This document shows positions 24,305 through 31,358 of a stretch of 31,358 bases of DNA, in pieces. The stretch covers positions 1 through 31,358 of the forward strand of contig NW_003108893.1 of assembly GCF_000003605.2 (NCBI RefSeq). The letters run 5' to 3'. Position numbers and translations under genes: made by a program. The number at the start of each line of letters is the position of its first letter. Position 1 is the stretch's first letter. The notes beneath the pieces were generated by a model. The model made no database searches and was not told the DNA's origin. It saw nothing but the letters and a program-made list of their open reading frames with translations. Source of the DNA: Saccoglossus kowalevskii. Lineage: Eukaryota; Hemichordata; Enteropneusta; Harrimaniidae.

Positions 24305-27300
24305 CTACAAATGCGCTTAATGCACTGTAGTTACGCGTTGTCTACAAATGCGCTACATGCACTGTAGTTACGCATTGTCTACAAATGCGCTTAATGCACT
24401 ATAGTTACGCGTTGTCTACAAGTGCGCTTAATGCACTGTAGTTACGCGTTGTCTACAAATGTGCTTAATGCACTGTAGTTACGCGTTGTCTACAAATGCG
24501 CTTAATGCACTGTAGTTACGCATTGTCTACAAATGCGCTATATGCACTGTAGTTACGCGTTGTCTACAAATGCGCTATATGCACTATAGTTACGTGTTGT
24601 CTGCAAGTGCGCTTAATGCACTGTAGTTACGCGTTGTCTACAAATGTGCTTAATGCACTGTAGTTACGCGTTGTCTACAAATGCGCTTAATGCACTGTAG
24701 TTACGCATTGTCTACAAATGCGCTATATGCACTGTAGTTACGTGTTGTCTACAAATGCGCTATATGCACTGTAGTTACGCGCTGTCTACAAATGCGCTTA
24801 ATGCACTGTAGTTACGCGTTGTCTACAAATGCGCTTAATGCACTGTAGTTACGCGTTGTCTACAAATGCGCTTAATGCACTGTAGTTACGCGTTGTCTAC
24901 AAATGCGCTTAATGCACTGTAGTTACGCGTTGTCTACAAATGCGCTTAATGCACTGTAGTTACGCGTTGTCTACAAGTGCGCTTAATGCACTGTAGTTAC
25001 GCGTTGTCTACAAATGCGCTTAATGCACTGTAGTTACGCGTTGTCTACAAATGCGCTACATGCACTGTAGTTACGCATTGTCTACAAATGCGCTTAATGC
25101 ACTATAGTTACGCGTTGTCTACAAGTGCGCTTAATGCACTGTAGTTACGCGTTGTCTACAAATGTGCTTAATGCACTGTAGTTACGCGTTGTCTACAAAT
25201 GCGCTTAATGCACTGTAGTTACGCATTGTCTACAAATGCGCTATATGCACTGTAGTTACGCGTTGTCTACAAATGCGCTATATGCACTGTAGTTACGCGT
25301 TGTCTACAAGTGCGCTTAATACACTGTAGTTACGCGTTGTCTACAAATGCGCTTAATGCACTGTAGTTACGCGTTGTCTACAAATGCGCTTAATGCACCG
25401 TAGTTACGCGTTGTCTACAAGTGCGCTTAATGCACTGTAGTTACGCGTTGTCTACAAATGTGCTTAATGCACTGTAGTTACGCGTTGTCTACAAATGCGC
25501 TAAATGCACTGTAGTTACGCATTGTCTACAAATGCGCTATATACACTGTAGTTACGCGTTGTCTACAAATGCGCTATATGCACTATAGTTACGCGTTGAC
25601 TGCAAGTGCGCTTAATGCACTGTAGTTACGCGTTGTCTACAAATGTGCTTAATGCACTGTAGTTACGCGTTGTCTACAAATGCGCTTTATGCACTATAGT
25701 TACGCGTTGTCTACAAGTGCGCTTAATGCACTGTAGTTACGCGTTGTCTACAAATGTGCTTAATGCACTGTAGTTACGCGTTGTCTACAAATGCGCTTAA
25801 TGCACTGTAGTTACGCATTGTCTACAAATGCGCTATATGCACTGTAGTTACGCGTTGTCTACAAATGCGCTATATGCACTATAGTTACGCGTTGTCTGCA
25901 AGTGCGCTTAATGCACTGTAGTTACGCGTTGTCTACAAATGTGCTTAATGCACTGTAGTTACGCGTTGTCTACAAATGCGCTTAATGCACTGTAGTTACG
26001 CATTGTCTACAAATGCGCTATATGCACTGTAGTTATGCGTTGTCTACAAATGCGCTATATGCACTGTAGTTACGCGCTGTCTACAAATGCGCTTAATGCA
26101 CTGTAGTTACGCGTTGTCTACAAATGCGCTTAATGCACTGTAGTTACGCGTTGTCTACAAATGCGCTTAATGCACTGCAGCTACGCGTTGTCTACAAATG
26201 CGCTTAATGCACCGTAGTTACGCGTTGTCTACAAATGCGCTATATGCACTGTAGTTACGCGTTGTCTACAAATGCGCTTAATGCACTGTAGTTACGCGTT
26301 GTCTACAAGTGCGCTTAATGCACTGTAGTTACGCGTTGTCTACAAATGCGCTTAATGCACTGTAGTTACGCGTTGTCTACAAATGCGCTACATGCACTGT
26401 AGTTACGCATTGTCTACAAATGCGCTTAATGCACTATAGTTACGCGTTGTCTACAAGTGCGTTTAATGCACTGTAGTTACGCGTTGTCTACAAATGTGCT
26501 TAATGCACTGTAGTTACGCGTTGTCTACAAATGCGCTTAATGCACTGTAGTTACGCATTGTCTACAAATGCGCTATATGCACTGTAGTTATGCGTTGTCT
26601 ACAAATGCGCTATATGCACTGTAGTTACGCGCTGTCTACAAATGCGCTATATGCACTGTAGTTACGCGTTGTCTACAAATGCGCTTAATGCACTGTAGTT
26701 ACGCGTTGTCTACAAGTGCGCTTAATGCACTGTAGTTACGCGTTGTCTACAAATGCGCTTAATGCACTGTAGTTATGCGTTGTCTACAAATGCGCTACAT
26801 GCACTGTAGTTACGCATTGTCTACAAATGCGCTTAATGCACTATAGTTACGCGTTGTCTACAAGTGCGCTTAATGCACTGTAGTTACGCGTTGTCTACAA
26901 ATGTGCTTAATGCACTGTAGTTACGCGTTGTCTACAAATGCGCTTAATGCACTGTAGTTACGCATTGTCTACAAATGCGCTATATGCACTGTAGTTACGC
27001 GTTGTCTACAAATGCGCTATATGCACTATAGTTACGCGTTGTCTGCAAGTGCGCTTAATGCACTGTAGTTACGCGTTGTCTACAAATGTGCTTAATGCAC
27101 TGTAGTTACGCGTTGTCTACAAATGCGCTTAATGCACTGTAGTTACGCATTGTCTACAAATGCGCTATATGCACTGTAGTTACGCGTTGTCTACAAATGC
27201 GCTATATGCACTGTAGTTACGCGCTGTCTACAAATGCGCTTAATGCACTGTAGTTACGCGTTGTCTACAAATGCGCTTAATGCACTGTAGTTACGCGTTG

Positions 27301-27317
27301 TCTACAAATGCGCTTAA

Positions 27318-28070
27318 TGCACTGCAGCTACGCGTTGTCTACAAATGCGCTTAATGCACCGTAGTTACGCGTTGTCTACAAATGCGCTATATGCACTGTA
27401 GTTACGCGTTGTCTACAAATGCGCTTAATGCACTGTAGTTACGCGTTGTCTACAAATGCGCTTAATGCACTGTAGTTACGCGTTGTCTACAAATGCGCTA
27501 CATGCACTGTAGTTACGCATTGTCTACAAATGCGCTTAATGCACTATAGTTACGCGTTGTCTACAAGTGCGTTTAATGCACTGTAGTTACGCGTTGTCTA
27601 CAAATGTGCTTAATGCACTGTAGTTACGCGTTGTCTACAAATGCGCTTAATGCACTGTAGTTACGCATTGTCTACAAATGCGCTATATGCACTGTAGTTA
27701 CGCGTTGTCTACAAATGCGCTATATGCACTATAGTTACGCGTTGTCTGCAAGTGCGCTTAATGCACTGTAGTTACGCGTTGTCTACATATGTGCTTAATG
27801 CACTGTAGTTACGCGTTGTCTACAAATGCGCTTAATGCACTGTAGTTACGCATTGTCTACAAATGCGCTATATGCACTGTAGTTACGCGTTGTCTACAAA
27901 TGCGCTATATGCACTGTAGTTACGCGCTGTCTACAAATGCGCTTAATGCACTGTAGTTACGCGTTGTCTACAAATGCGCTTAATGCACTGTAGTTACGCG
28001 TTGTCAACAAATGCGCTTAATGCACTGTAGTTACGCGCTGTCTACAAATGCGCTTAATGCACTGTAGTTA
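27318..28070 (+). repeat. block collinear with 17588-18340 at an offset of 9730 bp
   Basis: ctgcagct (17592 and 27322) and the rare gtctacatatgtgc (18051 and 27781) are both offset by 9730 bp. The gtcaac unit (near 18273 and 28003) follows in both. One visible difference is gcgttg against gcattg in the unit just after ctaca (near 17790 and 27520). The block is about one 740-bp higher-order copy long. Confidence 0.85.
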
Positions 28071-28649
28071 CGCGTTGTCTACAAATGCGCTATATGCACT
28101 GTAGTTACGCGTTGTCTACAAATGCGTTTAATGCACTGTAGTTACGCGTTGTCTACAAATGTGCTTAATGCACTGTAGTTACGCGTTGTCTACAAATGCG
28201 CTTAATGCACTGTAGTTACGCATTGTCTACAAATGCGCTATATGCACTGTAGTTACGCGTTGTCTACAAATGTGCTATATGCACTATAGTTACGCGTTGT
28301 CTGCAAGTGCGCTTAATGCACTGTAGTTACGCGTTGTCTACAAATGTGCTTAATGCACTGTAGTTACGCGTTGTCTACAAATGCGCTTAATGCACTGCAG
28401 CTACGCGTTGTCTACAAATGCGCTTAATGCACCGTAGTTACGCGTTGTCTACAAATGCGCTATATGCACTGTAGTTACGCGTTGTCTACAAATGCACTAT
28501 ATGCACTGTAGTTACGCGCTGTCTACAAATGCGCTTAATGCACTGTAGTTACGCGTTGTCTACAAATGCGCTTAATGCACTGTAGTTACGCGCTGTCTAC
28601 AAATGCGCTTAATGCACTGTAGTTACGCGTTGTCTACAAATGCGCTTAA

Positions 28650-29389
28650 TGCACTGCAGCTACGCGTTGTCTACAAATGCGCTTAATGCACCGTAGTTAC
28701 GCGTTGTCTACAAATGCGCTATATGCACTGTAGTTACGCGTTGTCTACAAATGCGCTTAATGCACTGTAGTTACGCGTTGTCTACAAGTGCGCTTAATGC
28801 ACTGTAGTTACGCGTTGTCTACAAATGCGCTTAATGCACTGTAGTTACGCGTTGTCTACAAATGCGCTACATGCACTGTAGTTACGCATTGTCTACAAAT
28901 GCGCTTAATGCACTATAGTTACGCGTTGTCTACAAGTGCGCTTAATGCACTGTAGTTACGCGTTGTCTACAAATGTGCTTAATGCACTGTAGTTACGCGT
29001 TGTCTACAAATGCGCTTAATGCACTGTAGTTACGCATTGTCTACAAATGCGCTATATGCACTGTAGTTACGCGTTGTCTACAAATGCGCTATATGCACTA
29101 TAGTTACGCGTTGTCTGCAAGTGCGGTTAATGCACTGTAGTTACGCGTTGTCTACAAATGTGCTTAATGCACTGTAGTTACGCGTTGTCTACAAATGCGC
29201 TTAATGCACTGTAGTTACGCATTGTCTACAAATGCGCTATATGCACTGTAGTTATGCGTTGTCTACAAATGCGCTATATGCACTGTAGTTACGCGCTGTC
29301 TACAAATGCGCTTAATGCACTGTAGTTACGCGTTGTCTACAAATGCGCTTAATGCACTGTAGTTACGCGTTGTCTACAAATGCGCTTAA
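28650..29389 (+). repeat. higher-order repeat A, reference 20-unit copy
   Basis: It starts with ctgcagct at 28654 and the next ctgcagct is at 29394, exactly 740 bp on. The 20-unit order is the same as at 1131-1870, including the tatgcg change in unit 17. By eye I find only two differences between these copies: 1865 (gctc) and 29126 (gcgg). Units 8-12 and 13-17 share the order ctatag+caagtg, atgtgc, plain, gcattg+ctata, ctata. They differ by ctgcaag in unit 13 and tatgcg in unit 17. Confidence 0.92.
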
Positions 29390-31087
29390 TGCACTGCAGC
29401 TACGCGTTGTCTACAAATGCGCTTAATGCACCGTAGTTACGCGTTGTCTACAAATGCGCTATATGCACTGTAGTTACGCGTTGTCTACAAATGCGCTTAA
29501 TGCACTGTAGTTACGCGTTGTCTACAAGTGCGCTTAATGCACTGTAGTTACGCGTTGTCTACAAATGCGCTTACTGCACTGTAGTTACGCGTTGTCTACA
29601 AATGCGCTACATGCACTGTAGTTACGCATTGTCTACAAATGCGCTTAATGCACTGTAGTTACGCGTTGTCTACAAGTGCGTTTAATGCACTGTAGTTACG
29701 CGTTGTCTACAAATGTGCTTAATGCACTGTAGTTACGCGTTGTCTACAAATGCGCTTAATGCACTGTAGTTACGCATTGTCTACAAATGCGCTATATGCA
29801 CTGTAGTTACGCGTTGTCTACAAATGCGCTATATGCACTATAGTTACGTGTTGTCTGCAAGTGCGCTTAATGCACTGTAGTTACGCGTTGTCTACAAATG
29901 TGCTTAATGCACTGTAGTTACGCGTTGTCTACAAATGCGCTTAATGCACTGTAGTTACGCATTGTCTACAAATGCGCTATATGCACTGTAGTTACGTGTT
30001 GTCTACAAATGCGCTATATGCACTGTAGTTACGCGCTGTCTACAAATGCGCTTAATGCACTGTAGTTACGCGTTGTCTACAAATGCGCTTAATGCACTGT
30101 AGTTACGCGTTGTCTACAAATGCGCTTAATGCACTGTAGTTACGCGTTGTCTACAAATGCGCTTAATGCACTGTAGTTACGCGTTGTCTACAAATGCGCT
30201 TAATGCACTGTAGTTACGCGTTGTCTACAAGTGCGCTTAATGCACTGTAGTTACGCGTTGTCTACAAATGCGCTTAATGCACTGTAGTTACGCGTTGTCT
30301 ACAAATGCGCTACATGCACTGTAGTTACGCATTGTCTACAAATGCGCTTAATGCACTATAGTTACGCGTTGTCTACAAGTGCGCTTAATGCACTGTAGTT
30401 ACGCGTTGTCTACAAATGTGCTTAATGCACTGTAGTTACGCGTTGTCTACAAATGCGCTTAATGCACTGTAGTTACGCATTGTCTACAAATGCGCTATAT
30501 GCACTGTAGTTACGCGTTGTCTACAAATGCGCTATATGCACTATAGTTACGCGTTGTCTGCAAGTGCGCTTAATGCACTGTAGTTACGCGTTGTCTACAA
30601 ATGTGCTTAATGCACTGTAGTTACGCGTTGTCTACAAATGCGCTATATACACTGTAGTTACGCGTTGTCTACAAATGCGCTATATGCACTGTAGTTACGC
30701 GCTGTCTACAAATGCGCTTAATGCACTGTAGTTACGCGTTGTCTACAAATGCGCTTAATGCACTGTAGTTACGCGTTGTCTACAAATGCGCTTAATGCAC
30801 TGTAGTTACGCGTTGTCTACAAATGCGCTTAATGCACTGTAGTTACGCGCTGTCTACAAATGCGCTTAATGCACTGTAGTTACGCGTTGTCTACAAATGC
30901 GCTTAATGCACTGTAGTTACGCGCTGTCTACAAATGCGCTTAATGCACTGTAGTTACGCGTTGTCTACAAATGCGCTATATGCACTGTAGTTACGCGTTG
31001 TCTACAAATGCGCTTAATGCACTGTAGTTACGCGTTGTCTACAAGTGCGCTTAATGCACTGTAGTTACGCGTTGTCTACAAATGCGC

Positions 31088-31358
31088 TTAAATGCACTGT
31101 AGTTTACGCGTTGTCTACAAATGCGCTTATATGCACTGTAGTTACGCATTGTCTACAAATGCGCTTTAATGCACTATAGTTTACGCGTTGTTCTACAAGT
31201 GCGCTTAATGCACTGTAGTTACGCGTTGTCTACAAATGTGCTTAATGCACTGTAGTTACGCGTTGTCTACAAATGCGCTTAATGCACTGTAGTTTACACA
31301 TTGTCTACAAATGCGCTATATGCACTGTAATTACGCATTGTCTACAAATGCGCTAATG
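31088..31358 (+). repeat. indel-rich array end, probably low-quality contig end
   Basis: Within about 270 bp there are seven extra bases, mostly in T or A runs (near 31091, 31104, 31128, 31164, 31181, 31191, 31293), and one missing T in the final cgctaatg. There are also rare substitutions (ttacaca near 31294, gtaattacg near 31328). The preceding 30.8 kb has only a few such single-base events. This pattern is typical of unpolished long-read sequence at a contig end. It could instead be a real decayed array edge, but homopolymer-type indels argue against that. Confidence 0.7.

Larger units (their letters stand above)
13970..31085 (+). repeat. main higher-order repeat A tract (about 17 kb)
   Basis: This is the longest run of 20-unit order. 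The ctgcaagtg unit (unit 13) recurs near 14057, 14723, 15463, 16203, 17386, 18016, 19310, 20050, 20753, 21493, 21790, 22492, 23676, 24601, 25599, 25896, 27042, 27746, 28300, 29116, 29856 and 30558. Spacing is mostly 740 or 703 bp, with 8-, 15-, 17-, 18-, 22-, 25-, 27-, 31-, 32- and 35-unit intervals where copies were truncated or fused. The unit register is kept throughout, and exchange is nearly always in whole units. Confidence 0.88.
272..31358 (+). repeat. giant 37-bp tandem satellite array (about 840 units)
   Basis: The unit starts tgcactgtag, has a centre reading gttgtctacaa and ends gcgcttaa, for 37 bp. From 280 the phase can be followed to the end of the window in one orientation, with only a handful of indels: 38+35-bp pairs, a 2-bp deletion near 10879, single-base deletions near 15758 and 21860, and a cluster at the right end. 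No unit contains a spacer or foreign insertion. Because 37 is not a multiple of 3, each unit shifts the reading frame. The unit carries TAG (positions 8-10) and usually TAA (35-37) on the plus strand, and TAA, TAG and TAA on the minus strand, so no frame stays open beyond about 111 bp and the array cannot encode a protein. Most units have one MluI site (acgcgt at unit positions 13-18) and three CpGs. The array runs off the right edge, so its true length is unknown. Confidence 0.98.

Noticed and set aside
280-31085. tatatg in ctata-type units as promoters
   Set aside because: It comes from a two-base variant of the unit end, with no associated gene or other promoter element.
272-31358. CRISPR array
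   Set aside because: The units abut directly with no unique spacers, there are hundreds of diverged units, and no cas-like gene is present.
272-31358. Repetitive protein-coding gene
   Set aside because: 37 is not a multiple of 3, and each unit carries stops on both strands that recur in every frame within 111 bp, so no long open frame can exist.
272-31358. Telomere repeat array
   Set aside because: The unit is 37 bp with balanced G and C on both strands and no TTAGGG-like core.
272-31358. CENP-B box in the unit
   Set aside because: No ttcg....a..cggg-like match is present on either strand of the consensus unit. A centromeric role is neither shown nor excluded by this.
272-31358. acgcgt as a fungal MCB cell-cycle element or clustered promoter site
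   Set aside because: The hexamer is simply part of every unit, and nothing places the sequence in a fungus or next to a gene.
272-31358. Bacterial iteron origin or plasmid repeat region
   Set aside because: Iteron arrays have few copies next to a rep gene. Here there are about 840 units and no gene.

Overview
The window is almost entirely one tandem repeat. A short unique left flank (1 to about 271) is AT-rich and has no gene. From about 272 to the last base (31358) there are roughly 840 head-to-tail copies of a 37-bp unit (43% GC; 8 G, 8 C, 9 A, 12 T), all in one orientation. I found no interrupting transposon, gene or spacer. No protein-coding gene, tRNA, rRNA or CRISPR array can be supported. 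An uninterrupted satellite or megaminisatellite of this size, with higher-order structure, points to a eukaryotic nuclear genome. The flank does not identify the species. Its base composition would suit many invertebrates, but that is only a guess.

Layout: unique flank (1-271) with a degenerate boundary unit (about 252-279); an irregular opening tract (280-1130); a first tract of higher-order repeat A (1131 to about 2350); a tract of B-type units (about 2350-8330) with no fixed period; a second A tract (about 8330-12120); a second B tract (about 12120-13970), which is mainly a copy of earlier B material; and a long A tract (about 13970-31085). The last about 270 bp (31088-31358) contain many single-base indels that are otherwise rare in the array. 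This suggests that the window ends at a poorly polished contig end inside the array, so the true array is probably longer.

The main result is a nested hierarchy. The 37-bp units carry diagnostic variants arranged in a fixed order of 20, giving a 740-bp higher-order repeat (clear full copies at 1131-1870, 18846-19585 and 28650-29389). Units 8-12 and 13-17 of that 20-mer are themselves diverged copies of one 5-unit block (185 bp). Tens of 20-mer copies, block duplications, 5-unit indels and mosaic junctions record repeated unequal exchange or conversion. The variants are mostly transitions, and all six bases of the unit's three CpGs show their deamination product. No function is shown by the sequence. 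A structural chromosome role (centromeric, pericentromeric, subtelomeric or other heterochromatin) is an inference from architecture alone.
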